Notes: a model not told the origin generated them from the sequence alone. Counted from the first letter of the stretch, positions 1 to 11,545 are shown. The stretch is DNA of 64,000 bases from Cyanophora paradoxa (GCA_004431415.1 QPMI01000093.1:124001-188000); one strand, 5' to 3'. Numbers and translations are program-made.

Positions 1-589
1 GCTCGATTCCACGAACAGTCACCAAGGCGATGAGCTCAAAATTTTGACGCGGTTACTATGGCAACCGCGTCAGGGGCCCAACGACCGAAGCGACCAAGTG
101 CCAAAAAAATGATGTCATGGCCCTTTCGGTCGTTAACAAGTACCAGCTCTTTTGCATTGAGGGACTTGAGAAAGTACCGTCTCTAGCGTATCCGGTTTTC
201 GGCCTGAGTACCCGCTCCGCACTGCGGCAGGCTGCGCATGCAGGCTCACTGAGTCAGGAAGTGGCTGCCAGTGCATGCACATGCGTTGTACTACAGTACC
301 TAGATCTGCCGCAGACTGGCCGCACGCGGCAGTATCGTAGTACTAGTAGTAGTCTAGTACTATTAGTACTACGTACTACGGTATATTATATAACGTCCTA
401 CGTATACGCCGTGTGACGGGCGTACGGCAGGCTGCAGCTGCCCAGTGCCCGCGGCCGGTCCCAGAAAGCGCTGCACTACTGTGCTAGCGCTGTCTGCTTG
501 CCTCGCCTGGGCTCAGCGGTACTAGCTATAGTCTTCTTCGGCGCCGGGGCACGACCCACGGCCCGGCGGTTTAACGTTGCCGGTCAACG
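1..589. other. Upstream intergenic, no gene seen
   Basis: No exon with consistent splice phases was found here. The stretch contains short direct and palindromic words (GTACTAC/TAGTAGT around 335-385) and GC-rich DNA just before the start codon at 590. It probably holds the 5' flank and promoter of the TIR gene, but no specific promoter element could be recognised. Confidence 0.5.
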
Positions 590-3500
590 ATGGTGAAGTT
601 TAGGTGGCATCGCAGCAAAGAAGAACGCAAGAAGAATGCTTCGCATCCGACCGCGATCGATGAACAGCTATCGGTACCGGTGCGCTCGCGCTCGCGCATT
701 TTCACGCGCATATGTATGCACGCCGGAGGGCATATTATAGATCTGCCGTAGATCAGGGCACGTCTCGATCGATCTCATGGCCTCTAAAAATGCTCGCTTG
801 CGCAGGAGTTTCAGCAGCGCCCACGGGATCGGGACGCTGGCGAACCGCAGGCCACGGCCGTGGCTGGGGAGAGCGGCCTCGTTGTGGTGACAATCAACGA
901 TCCACCCGTACACGCTACACGGGACGAAAAGGCGCTGGACCCCGAAGCCATGCAAATGCCCGTGCAAATGCACACATCTTCGGATATGGTATCAGCTTCA
1001 GCGCTCAGCGAGCTCGAGCCGAAAGCTCGCGGCAAGAGACGGGATTATTCCAGTGCACCGCTTCCCGATCCCCGCCCTGAAAAGCAAATCCAGTTCCACG
1101 ACGCGTGCGTCCACGATTTTCTTTATGTATGGTCGTCTTCGACAACATATATATCACTATATATCTTGACCTTCGGTTGGCCACAGTGCCGTCAGCTACG
1201 CCCGATCCTTCACCAGCGGGAAAGTGGCGACGCCCTCCGTTACAAATGCGCCCTTTGCCGCAACCCTCGCTCAAGGCCTTCAACGCTTCGGGTTGAGAGT
1301 GTGTATAATTTCATTTTATCAACGTCCATGCGCGCACATGGAAACTGAATCGACTTATAGACATGGTACGACAAAAAGAAGAAGGCCGATCATGGAGGAG
1401 GTATTGCGAGTGTGCAGCACCAGAAGCGGATCTCAGCAGCTATTGAGGGATGTGAATGTTTCATCGTTGTCGCGACAAAAGGTGCCCATTACCGTATCTG
1501 CATTTTATGACCTCGAAAGACGCAACATTTCACTGACCTTCGCCTCGAATAGAATGGTTCCGGTCACCGTGCGTTTCGCTTTTATCTCGCATGCTCGACT
1601 ACAACTCCCCCCCTCCCCCCTAACCCCAACTCCAATCCCTTGCTTTGTATGCTGGCCTGATCAGAAGGGGTGTTGACAGGGCTTGCCTCGTCGAGCTCGA
1701 CCACGCGGTTTGGCTCGGGCGCAAGATTGTCGCACTGTCAATTGGAACAAGTGTCCGCACGGCAGCGTCAGCCATTGGCACGGCCGAGGCGCGGGCTGCT
1801 GCTGCTATTCTGTCGAAGCACATGCAGATCAGCGTGAAGGAGTTGAGAGGAGCTGACCTTGCCCGAGTTCTGGATCGCCTAGCAGTGACGATTCGGGTCA
1901 GCCTTCAATGCTCTACTTGCACTCAATATATATATTATATACAGCGGACATCACGACGGATCTGATGCTGATTTCAACCGCAGCCCCAGGGAGCGTCAGT
2001 GGTTGAGCCAGGTGATTGCAATGTACACTTTATTACAGCGCGGGTTGCGCGCTTTGAATTTCAGCATCATGATCAGCATTGATATTGCGATCGATATCTT
2101 CAGAGGCGATATATATATTGTCGCTAAACGAACCTGCTTCGCAGATGCAAACGTCCCGATCAAGCCGTACGACGTCATGGTCTCGTGAGCATCCTTAAGC
2201 CTGCACATGAGCGTCAGCGTATCGCAAGTCTAATATCAATACCGCTCCTCTGCGATATACAGGTATCGCCGAAAGCAGACAGCAGAAATGCAGGTGTGCA
2301 CGAATATTAATCACGACTCTTCTTCAAAATAAACCAGTCACGTGCCACAGGTCATCTGTCATATCTTGAAGGAGCGGGCGATCTCGCACTGGGTTGATGT
2401 GGACAGAGAAAATGGTGAACACTGCTTATCGTTTCCGTACTGATTGCGAAATGCTACTTATTCATTGAGATCGTGGGCCTGCAAACTAAAAGGAATCCTG
2501 AAAGGAGTGCAATGGTTCGTACATGGTTGTTCGTTTAGTTCAAGTGCATATCTTTTTTCGTTCCTGGCTTTTTTGAATTCTTGAATTTGCGCAGGGGCAA
2601 GTCTATTGCAGCCGCTATTAAGGGAGCCTCGGTTGTACTCATCCTTCTCACAAACGATTGGCTTCAATCTCAGTACTGGTGTGTACGTATATACTTGTGC
2701 TAGAGCACTCGCTTTCGAGAGCTCATTCCCGATTTGATTTGGCATTGCGCAGCGTTGACGGTGTGCACACTCTCTATGATCAAATGTCGCGATTGGACAA
2801 TCCTATTACCTCTGACGATGCATAACCCCCCATTTCTGCATCTGGTCTTATTCCGTGTATGATCTTTTCCCGCAGAATTCGAATACGCCCAGGCGCAGAA
2901 CAAGCGCGTTGTGTACGTGTAACAGATAACTTTGCTTTCTTTGAATTAATTTTTTATCTCACTTATATATCACGATCGTTGTCTGATTTATGCACGTTTC
3001 GCTCTTTTGCATGCGTGGCAGGGTGCTCCAGCTGGAGGATATTGCTCCGCTGCCAGAGGAACTCGACGACGATGCGTCGGATTTCGCGCGCAGCTTCCTT
3101 CGGTGCGTTGACCTTTTGGCTTTTGGCTGCCGCTGATCATGAGTTGCCGTCACTCAATTGCAAACTCCGTACAGCCGGCAGCAGATGTGTATCGATGTGA
3201 GTCTTTTTTCATAGAGTCATGCATTTCTTTATTATTACTTGGCTTATTGATGTCCGGCAGGCGATAACCAAGTGGTAGGCCCTGCAAATGATAAAGAAGG
3301 ATATCAATCTGATCAAGATCCGAAGCTTGGCAGCACAATTTTGCAACCGCTGATTTGCTCCCACAGGCAGAAAGTTCGGTTCACTGCGCTCCTAGGAAAG
3401 AAGACGGCTGACCTCGAAGTGGTTGCCAACGACCCTGTGTTCTGCGAATCTGTCAAAGAAATGGAGGAGGCCATCATGGTACGTAAACTATATAGCTATT

Positions 3501-6500
3501 GTTTAATTCGCTCACCGTGAACATGGCTCACGCATCCGCATGCAGGTTGATGCAGATAACTCGCGGTGAGAGCGATATCTACGTATATACACAGCTTATC
3601 GCGATCGATGCGAGCTCGAGCATCGCAGGCTGCACACGCAGCTGACCCTGCGGGCGGACAAGTACAAAGAGGGTGCTCAAGCAAGCATGCGCTCAGATGC
3701 GCTTGATTAATTTGGCGTAATGCGCTCCTCTCAGCCCTGGGCTTCTCCCCGTCGACCCGTTGGACTGGTATCGACAGCGTCAGGCTCAAAACAATTGCAA
3801 AGAAGAAGCGCGAAAGAGCATCGGCATTTCTTCTTCATGGTCTTGCACTGGAGGAGGCCAACGAGGTTTGCTCTCGTAACTACCTTCTCGATACATGTAC
3901 GGCTCAAGAGTCATTTTCAACTTAGTGGCTGGACAAAACTGGACATGCCGTGCCTCAGAGGGCTTTCTTCTGGCTTCTTCCCGAGAGTGTGCAAGCGAAT
4001 CTGGATGCATACTTTGCGAGGTTCAATAAAAAGAAGGTGCAAATATACTGCTGTCTCTTTGAACATCTGTGAGCATGTCTTGATTTGTTTTTGCTTGGTC
4101 ACAGGAGAAAAAGCAGTGGAGTGGAACTTCGTTCTTGTGCTTCAAAAGCCCAATGGTGATTAATGCCGGGCTAGGGGCACCGAGCCCATCTTTTGATGAT
4201 ATATGTGTAATTGCGCACTGCCAGTATGCAAGCGAGCAAGCGGAGAGAATTAAATCGAGTGGATCGATGTTCTGCTGCTTCAAGAGCCCAATGGTGAGAC
4301 CCTGCTCCATGGTTCATTCCCACATGCGTGTGTGAATCTGCACGGTCAGTTCGCCCGCAAGCAACCGGAGAGCGAGAAACTCGACAATAAAAAGGTAAAT
4401 TACTGCCTATGCCTGCACACACACACGCATAGCTCTTACATTGACAATATTGTGTACGATTGCACGCGGTCAGGGCGCCCGGCAGGAACACATTGGAGCG
4501 ACGCGCGAGATGAAATCGAGTGGAACGCCATTCTGCTGCTTCAAGAGTCCCATGGTAAGACACCGCTGTAAATATAACCATGGGATGGCTCGACCGTGAC
4601 TGCGTGACTGTGCACTACCAGTACACCGACGACCACAAGGAGACTCAATCGCGACCAAAATCCTTGCATGTGGCCGAGGAAAGGCCAGCGCCCAAGATGG
4701 GTACGCCGTTCTTGTGCTTCAAGAGCCCGATGGTGCTAAGCTGCCACACTCTGCATCTCTTTATATACAATATGAAGCCTGACGATCCGTATTTCATCGT
4801 GTGCGTCCAGTACGACCGCAAGCAAGAGGAGACCGGGCCTGAGCGAGCGACCGATCGCGATCGCGAGGTCACAAAATCGATGGGAACGCCATTCTTGTGC
4901 TTCAAGAGCCCGATGGTGACAAACATCTCCCGCTGCAAGCAGCATGCCCACAGTCTCTAACCGTTTCTTAATACCTTGGCGCGTTCATGACCAGTACGAC
5001 CATGAGGATGAAGAGGAGAGCTCGAGCAAGAAATCGAGCGGATCAGTATTCTCCTGCTTCAAGCGGAAGGTGAAACGTTATTACGGATGTGAATATGTAT
5101 CTCAATGCATGTCTGTAACAAATTGATAGAAGGCGTTTCGGCAACCGGAGGATGTTGACTCGGAGGACGTGCAAGCGGGTGGAAAGGCGTTTCTGGAGCC
5201 GACGCCCGAGCATGTCGTAAGCGCACTGAGATTTAATTATTTCTTCCGCATTAGATTTCTTGAGTTGCAACGCCAAGGCTCAAACCACGTGCGCATGAGC
5301 AGGTGCTTGTACGTCACAGTGTTCGCCAAGCACTCAGCGAGAAACGGCGCCTCGCGAGCTACACCTGTATTTTCATTGCAGGTGCACTGGCATCAGAAAC
5401 CATGCACGGAGTTTCGCCACTTGCCTGTCTCACACTTCAATTTTCCCGTGCAGTTGTGACTGCCCTACTCGTTATTGCCGCCAGTTTTCTCATTGATGCT
5501 GAAATCAACAAGGCAAGGGCTCAAAATACAGCGGCTCAGCACAGCGACTTCCTCGGGGAATTGGGAACGATTGAAACCCAGCTCTACTTGGAGATCAAGA
5601 CCTTGCAGGAGGAGCTTAAAAGCCTTGATCTGGATTTAGACATTGTTGCGAACAAGATACTCAAGATACAACCCGTTACTTTGCAAAATTTGACTGCCAC
5701 GCACAACCTTACGGACGTTGATGAGCTCATCAAATTCTTCAAATCTCCACCCGCAACTGCAGCAGCAGCGTTGAATGCAACTTTAGCAGCAGCCTTGAAT
5801 GCAACTGGTGCAGGAGCCTTGAATTCAACTGCAGCAGCGGCCTTGAAATCGACTGCAGCAGCTGCCTTGAAGTCGACTGCAGCGTTCAACAATGAAACTG
5901 TGGTGACTACGAGCAATTCGACTGCGGCGGTTAACCGCACCCTACTGCAACTTCGATTGGATTTGTCTCGGCGGGCAAGGGACCTCGATCTTCAGCGTCA
6001 GCAGTGGGCTCAGGGGCAGGTTAAAAACGCTAAGACGCGGCTTGAAAACGAACTACGGAGCAAAGCGGACATGCGCAATGTAACTGCGGAGCAGCGCAAT
6101 GTAACTGTGGATCGACGCAATGTCACTGCAGAGCAACGCAATGTAACTGCGGAGCAACGTAACAGAACGAGCCTGCACATCGTAATTGCAGAGCTATGCA
6201 ACATAGCGACACTGCGCATTGCATCTGCGGAGCAACTCGCTGAATATGCTGGGAAACTCGACAAGACCGCGGCGCTCGTCGAGGAAACGGGGCGAGTCAA
6301 CTGCAACGACCTTCGAGTGTATTTCAGAGCGAGCCTGCACACCGTATTTGCGGAGACATGCGATATAGCGACACTGCGCATTGCATCTGCGGAGCAACTC
6401 TATGCTGGGAAACTCACCGCGACCGCGGCGCTCGTTAACGAAACGGGGCAAGTCAACTGCAACGACCTTCGAGTGTCTTTCAGAGCGAGCCTGCACACCG

Positions 6501-9500
6501 TATTTGCGGAGACATGCGATATAGCGACACTGCGCAATGCATCAGCGGAGCAACTCGCTAAATATGATGTGAAACTCACCACGACCGCGGCGCTCGTAGA
6601 GGAAACGGGGCAAGTCGACTGCAACGACCTTCGATTATACTTTATAGACCTGGAGGTGCGGCGCGCGCTAATCTTGGCTTCCCCTCCGCTTATTTATTAT
6701 TCACCTATTTGAACCGGAACAGCTGCAGAACAACGTTAACGCGGTCGCGTACTACTCCTATTTGAATTCGACAAAAAGCGTCGAGGCACTACTTCGCGCC
6801 GTAAACGCCACGTGCTACACGGAAATCGATTCTTTTTACAGGATGATACTGGATATTCGGAATTACAACAATTATGACTGCGCAAACTGGGGTTCAATTC
6901 AAGACAAAACTGAGAGGGGAAAGTGGAGATCTAGCATGACTCCTTCTGAACTTGTTGCCTTGGTCGTCGATGACGCGTTCGGTTCTGTGTCGACGCCTGC
7001 AAATATCACGGTGTGCAACTGCCGCAGGGGGCTATATCCTGCGCTTGCGTGTGCCCGCCTGCAGCTTGAAGCTCATGAAATGCAATATATCAGGTGCCTA
7101 AGCCGACATTCGAGAGATTCACGCACAGCGTGACATACGAGTGCGTGTTTTCTTGATTTAACCCTAACTCTAAGTTCGATTTGGAATGTGTGATAATCTG
7201 TCGCAGGTTTTTCACTAATTCTTATGCTGGCTGGCCGGGTTGCTCAAATTACGATCGTATCTCTGAATACAGTGCGAATTTTTACGGCCTGTCATATGCG
7301 GTGCGTTGGGACTCGAGTGCAGAAGCCTCGGACAATTTTTAGCATAACCACGTTTGACCGGCGATGGCAACAGCCGTATACAGCAAAGATCGGAAACGGC
7401 GAGTGCATCAAAACCGAGTCCGTTACGGTGCACCTAAAGCCTCGAATTCAGATACATGCCACGGATATTCAATTTACTTCGGATTTCATATAACAGTTCA
7501 ACGACTCATCAAATTCCCGAGAAGTAAACCTGCGTACCTACAATGTGTTGGGTGAACTTTCCAACGAATACAGTGCACCTTACGTCAGGGTACCTGAGAT
7601 TTTTGAGGCTGAAGCTTTCAGCCTCAATTGCAAGCTCACTTTTGCTTCGAATTTGCGATTTCCGTAGGTTCGGTGCTCTCTCGATGGCAGTTTCAATGTG
7701 GACGGCTTCATGGACGCTCAGTGCACTCGGCCTGCTTCTTATGGATCATCCTACTAGTGAGTGCTGTAGATATGCTCATGTGAAATAAGGACTCCCATAA
7801 CGCATCCCCGCACGCACAAAAAGCTCTGGAGGTGCTAGCTATTGCAAGAAAGCCCAGACTTACACTCTCAATGTACATGCACGTGGCGTCTACTTCGCTT
7901 ACAAGGCATTCTGCAAGTCCTTAACAAGCTCTGGCCATGGCTCAGGATCCGTATGTGCTTGCCCCGCCGTTCTGTCCTCACAATCGTGCTCAAGGCTTTT
8001 ATCTAGAGCGGATCGGAGAGCGGATCCTCTACGACTACGCCGATTGATGAAACAACGACGTCGACTATGCCGGAACCGGCGCCGGCGCCTCCGACGAACG
8101 CCAGCTCCAGACCCGTATGCGCCCCGGCCCGCCCACAAACTCGGGCAACTCAATTCTAATCCAATCCTTTGCTATTCAAGACTCCAACACCTACTCCCAA
8201 ACCTAGCCCTACGCCTTTGCCGAGCTTGGTCGTAGATTTCTTGTGCGTTGGTGACATTGATTTCTATCAAGATATACAGTGATAGCTTTTTTCCATCATT
8301 GGCATCATGGAGATTAATATTTCCGTTGCAGATTCAATAATGCAGACTGCAGCGGACGCGATGGTGCTTACGGAAAGTACACGATTGAGATCCCAGACAG
8401 AAGATGCATAGATCCCCTTACAATTCGGGTGCCTCTACAGCGTCACTCAAATTCCTCTTTAGATCTGATCGAAATCGCGCGATCAGTTTATTGAGGACAA
8501 TGGAAATGCAGCGTCAGCGTTCACATCCAGTTATTTGCGAAACGCTATAAGCCCTTTGGGTCGGGGTTACATCACGGTATCTGACAATATTCACCCAAAT
8601 AGAGAAGCGAATCTTCCATCGTATCGTACTAACATTCACTTCTTTGTAGGCGAAATGCGATGAGGACCGGTTCTACACGTATGCGTACACGTCGTCGAGT
8701 TGCCCTTCGTGGAGTTCGGTAGCGTCGTCCACCTTCAGGTGAGTGAAAGACGAATAACACTCCCGGCTCTTTTATAATATATTTATAAAGCCTCACACCT
8801 TTCTCGAACTCAGCTCTTTCGGCACTCAAAAATGCATGACATCCACATACTTAGGAAGTACCAACACCTACAAAGTTGCTTGCAGGGCGAAGACAACGCC
8901 TACGCCGACTCCCACGCCTAAAGTGCCATCAAGGGCGAACGTGACTTTCAAGTGCGTCTTTCCTGGTTTATTCAGCGACCGACCATGAAGTAAAGTTTAA
9001 GCTTGTTATAATTACGTTCACCGCAGGGTTTTCAGAAGGGCTTCGGACACTTTAGCCACGTGCGATCCGGCGACTGCCATCTCAGCTAGCGACGCAGCGT
9101 TTTACGGGTTTTCCACTCCAGTGCGCTATGATCCGCCTCAAACTCAACTGAATTGCAATTGGAGCTTAAGCACTGTCGACAGCCATTCACCGCGGAGTTT
9201 CCAGTCGATGAATGCATGAATGCAAATTCAATTCGGGTACTTTTTTTAGATCTCAAATTTGCGACTAGTTATTCGTAGTGACTCGCGTGGCTTGTAGTTC
9301 AAGGAGGCGTCGAACGAGACAATTGCGACTGCTCGAGAAGTGAACGAGAACACGCACACTGTCTTGCGTGACATTGTAGCAGGAGGAGCACCTTACGTCA
9401 AGGTACATGAAAATCGCTTCCAACATTAAATTTTGTGCTTGATTTTAAGTTAATATCGTGATCGCCCATCCTTCCAGGCGAGGTGCGAGATAGGCCAAAA

Positions 9501-9725
9501 CGGGAACCGTTACGTTGTGGAGGAGCACACGGACTCTCAGTGCACGGCGGCGACTGCGACAACCTTTCAGTAAGTGCTCTAAATCTGTAGTCCCTTGAAT
9601 ATATCTATATATCATGTTCACATCTTTTCCTCAGCTCGCCTACTGCATGCATCTGGAAACAACTAGCGCAAGTGCAGGCCGATGGCCACGAAGTCGATTA
9701 CCAGGTTATCTGCAGCAAACTATAG
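590..9725 (+). CDS. Tandem-TIR type II membrane protein with repeat-rich ectodomain
   Basis: Multi-exon gene (50 exons by hand, every junction GT-AG and phase-consistent), predicted 1,812 aa. Start ATG at 590; exon 1 is 590-679 and exon 2 is 806-1104. Order: basic N-terminus; TIR 1 (about aa 125-275); TIR 2 (about 293-410); linker (411-562); CFKSPM exon cassettes (563-741); one hydrophobic span (about 790-810, YTCIFIAVVTALLVIAASFL) formed across an intron at 5382-5453; then an outside part with coiled coil, dense N-X-T/S sequons, three 54-residue repeats and three Cys-rich modules; stop TAG at 9723-9725. There is no signal peptide, so the TIR domains should face the cytosol. TIR domains signal by self-association or NAD cleavage in plants, animals and bacteria; that this protein is a receptor is inference. 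I know no described family with this domain order. Total coding length is 5,439 nt including stop. The model could be wrong at individual small exons, or could join two genes, though no phase break supports a split. Confidence 0.8.
1070..1884 (+). other. TIR domain 1 (exons 2-6 of the gene)
   Basis: Exons 806-1104, 1187-1298, 1361-1481, 1553-1562 and 1680-1884 splice in phase. They give a TIR-like order: HDAAVSYARS at strand A, LAQGLQRFGLRTWYD (helix A and strand B), RISAAIEGCECFIVVATK (helix C and strand D), then WFRACLVELDHAVWLGRKIV, where the Glu of the C-x-x-E-L motif sits at the position that is catalytic in NAD-cleaving TIR domains. The tail to 1884 looks like the last helix. The family call comes from this ordered motif set, not from a search; a SEFIR domain is the main alternative. 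Confidence 0.75.
1984..3102 (+). other. TIR domain 2 (exons 7-15 of the gene)
   Basis: Nine small exons (1984-2011, 2145-2184, 2263-2293, 2351-2414, 2493-2514, 2595-2678, 2753-2760, 2876-2912, 3022-3102) close in phase. They spell a clear TIR: KPYDVMVSYRRK, ILKERAISHWVDVDREN, WGKSIAAAIKGASVVLILLT, DWLQSQYWCVDEFEYAQ, and NKRVVVLQLEDIAPLP. The W-C-x-x-E box typical of TIR domains appears only if an 8-nt exon at 2753-2760 is used. The conserved Glu is kept, so enzymatic activity is possible but unproven. Confidence 0.82.
4105..5069 (+). repeat. Exon cassette array ending in CFKSPM motif
   Basis: Six exons, 4105-4155, 4225-4293, 4474-4554, 4622-4732, 4811-4915 and 4995-5069, all start and end in phase 0. 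Each ends with the same peptide: TSFLCFKSPM, SMFCCFKSPM, TPFCCFKSPM, TPFLCFKSPM twice, and a variant SVFSCFKRK. A seventh exon, 4350-4394, lacks the motif. Several cassettes begin with Tyr and a charged spacer. They lie on the cytosolic side, shortly before the membrane span. Symmetric phases mean any cassette can be skipped or gained without breaking the frame. The function is unknown; Cys lipidation or partner docking are only possibilities. Confidence 0.82.
6075..6645 (+). repeat. NVT sequon repeats and three 54-residue repeats
   Basis: Within the long exon 5454-6655, four RNVT-type units in a row (about 6075-6160, each with an N-glycosylation sequon) are followed by three tandem copies of a unit of roughly 54 residues. 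The repeat contains ATLR-x-ASAEQL, KL-x-x-TAALV-x-ETG and V-x-CNDLR. Copies begin near 6170, 6326 and 6491 at about 160-bp spacing. Upstream, 5755-5880 holds heptad-like ALNAT/ALKST repeats with further sequons. This fits an extended, glycosylated stalk outside the membrane. Confidence 0.85.
7094..9725 (+). repeat. Three tandem Cys-rich extracellular modules
   Basis: Exons 7094-7950, 8181-8951 and 9027-9725 encode three copies of one module, each built from a matching exon series with the same phases. The series is: a strand exon ending around T/S-P or I-R, an exon starting F-N/I/K and ending Y-V/I-x, an exon A/V-(R/K)C...D/S-x-C, and an exon with C...Y-x-V-x-C. Proline-threonine linkers (TPTPTPKPSPTPLP, TPTPTPTPK) separate the modules. 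The pattern resembles the small disulfide beta-modules common in algal and oomycete surface proteins; a pherophorin-like fold cannot be excluded. The last module ends with C-S-K-L and the stop. Confidence 0.72.
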
Positions 9726-10239
9726 TTCAAACCCCTCACACGACGGCTGGACGAGTCTTCACCTCTGACTTCGATTTCGAGATCTTCCACGTCTTCGAAT
9801 TCAGCAAAATCAGTTACATGATCTGGAGTCTGGCCGGCTATAGCTAGCGATACACTGTGATCAAGCAGATAGTTAATGTTTGAAAGTGCGCCCTTCTCGC
9901 AAGCAGGCGAGTGCAGTGCGGGTGCCCACACTAGTGAATCAGGGCCCGGGGGGCTGTTCCTATGGGGTATCCGTCACGCCGCGCTGTGCCGCGCCTGCGC
10001 TCTAGGGCCAAGTCCCCCCCCCCTCTTTCCCCCACCCCCCCACCCCCCAACCGCCCTCTTGGCCTGCACCCCTAGGCCTGGCGCCCATGCCCACGCCTCC
10101 CGTGCGCGCATCGCCGCCCCGCCACCCCTGCACCCCTGCCCCCCAGCCCCGTGTCCCAGCGCCCCTGCCCCCCGCGGCCCTCCACCCTCGCAAGTCGGGC
10201 TCCCTGCGCCCGCCCCGTCGCGCGAGACGTGGGTCTGAA

Positions 10240-11545
10240 GGGGGGAGAGGCGCGCACCAAGCGAGAGAAGGGTCGCCGCTGCGCCCCTGCCGACGCCGCG
10301 AGGGCGCCGCGAGTCGGGCTCCCTGCACACCCCGGGGCCCGCCCCGTCGCGCGAGGCGCAGCGCCGAAGCGTGGGGAGGCCGCCAGGCGCTCACCAAGCG
10401 AGAAAAGGGCCGCCGCTGCGCTCCGGCCACCCCTGCCGCGAGGGCGCCGCGAGTCGGGCTCCCTGCGCCCGCCCCGTCACGCGAGGCGCGGCGCCGAAGG
10501 GCGGGAGGCCCGCACCAAGCGTGAGAAGGGCTGCCGCTGCGCCCCGGCCACCCCCGCCGCGAGGGCGCCGCGAGTCGGGCTCCCTGCACCCGCCCCGTCG
10601 CGCGAGGCGCGGCGCCGAAGGGCGGGAAGCGCGCACCGAGCGAGAGAAGGGCCGCCGCTGCGCCCTGGCCACCTTCGCCGCGAGGGCGCCACGAGTCGGG
10701 CTCCCTGCACCCGCCCCGTCGCGCGAGGTGCGGCGCCGAAGGACTGGGAAGCGTGCACCGAGCGAGAGAAGGGCCGCCGCTGCGCCCCGGCCCCCCGGCG
10801 CCGCGATTCGGGCTCCCTGCGCCCGCCCCGTCACGGCGTCACGCGAGGCGCGGCGCCGAAGGGCGGGGAGGCGCGCAACAAGCGAGAGAAGGGCCACCAC
10901 TGCGCCCCGGCCCGGCGGCCGCCCCCACCCACGGCCGGGCCCCGAAGGCGCGCGAGGTTGCCGCGAGTTGGGCTCCCTGCACCAGCCCCGTCGCGCGGGG
11001 CGCAGCGCCGAAGGGCGGGGAGGCGTGCACCAAGCGAGAGAAGGGCCGCCGCTGCGCCCCGGCCGCCGGGCGCCCCCCGCCGCGAAGGGCGGCGAGGCGC
11101 GCACCGAGCGAGAGAAGGGCCGCCGCTGCGCCCCGGCCGCCCGGCCGCCCCTGCCGCGAGGGCGCCGCGAGTCGGGCTCCCTGCGCCCGCCCCGTCACGC
11201 GAGGCCGCGCGCCGCCGGGCGCGGCGCCGAATGACTGGGAGGCGCGCACCGAGCGAGAGAAGGGCCGCCGCTGCGCCCCGGCCGCCTGGCGCCCCCGCCG
11301 CGAGGGCGCTGCGAGTCGGGCTCCCTGCACCCGCCCGTCGACGTCGCGCGAGGCGCGGCGCCGAATGACTGGGAGGCGCGCACCGAGCGAGAGAAGGGTC
11401 GCCGCTGCGCCCCGCGGGCCGGCCAGCCCCACCGGTACCGTGAGGGCGCCGCGAGTCGGGCTCCCTGCGCCCGGCCCGCCCCGTCGCGCGAGGCGCGGCG
11501 CTGATCATGAGGGTCGGGGAGGCGCGCGCCAACCGAGAGAAATTC
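10240..11545. repeat. GC-rich ~120-bp minisatellite
   Basis: About ten imperfect copies of a unit containing GCGAGTCGGGCTCCCTG, CGCGAGGCGCGGCGCCGAAG and GAGAGAAGGGCCGCCGCTGC repeat from about 10240 to 11545, mostly at 118-125 bp spacing with some copies at about 75 or 150 bp. All six frames stay open because stops are rare at this base composition. There is no intron pattern and no recognisable protein, so it is called a satellite and not a gene. Confidence 0.85.

Noticed and set aside
860-1348. Open frame starting with GTG at 860 as a separate gene
   Set aside because: In phase with the upstream exon (806) and downstream TIR exons; GTG is internal to exon 2 of the TIR gene.
4645-4938. Minus-strand frame with repeated GLLKHKNGVP peptide
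   Set aside because: It is the reverse strand of the CFKSPM cassettes; the repetition comes from the plus-strand exons.
5382-5453. Reading through this 72-bp segment as coding
   Set aside because: It has GT-AG ends and its removal creates one uninterrupted membrane span; retained, it splits the hydrophobic stretch. Length is a multiple of three, so retention cannot be fully excluded.
10151-11368. Several long overlapping open frames on both strands
   Set aside because: They lie wholly inside the GC-rich minisatellite, where stops are rare in every frame, and show no splice or family signal.
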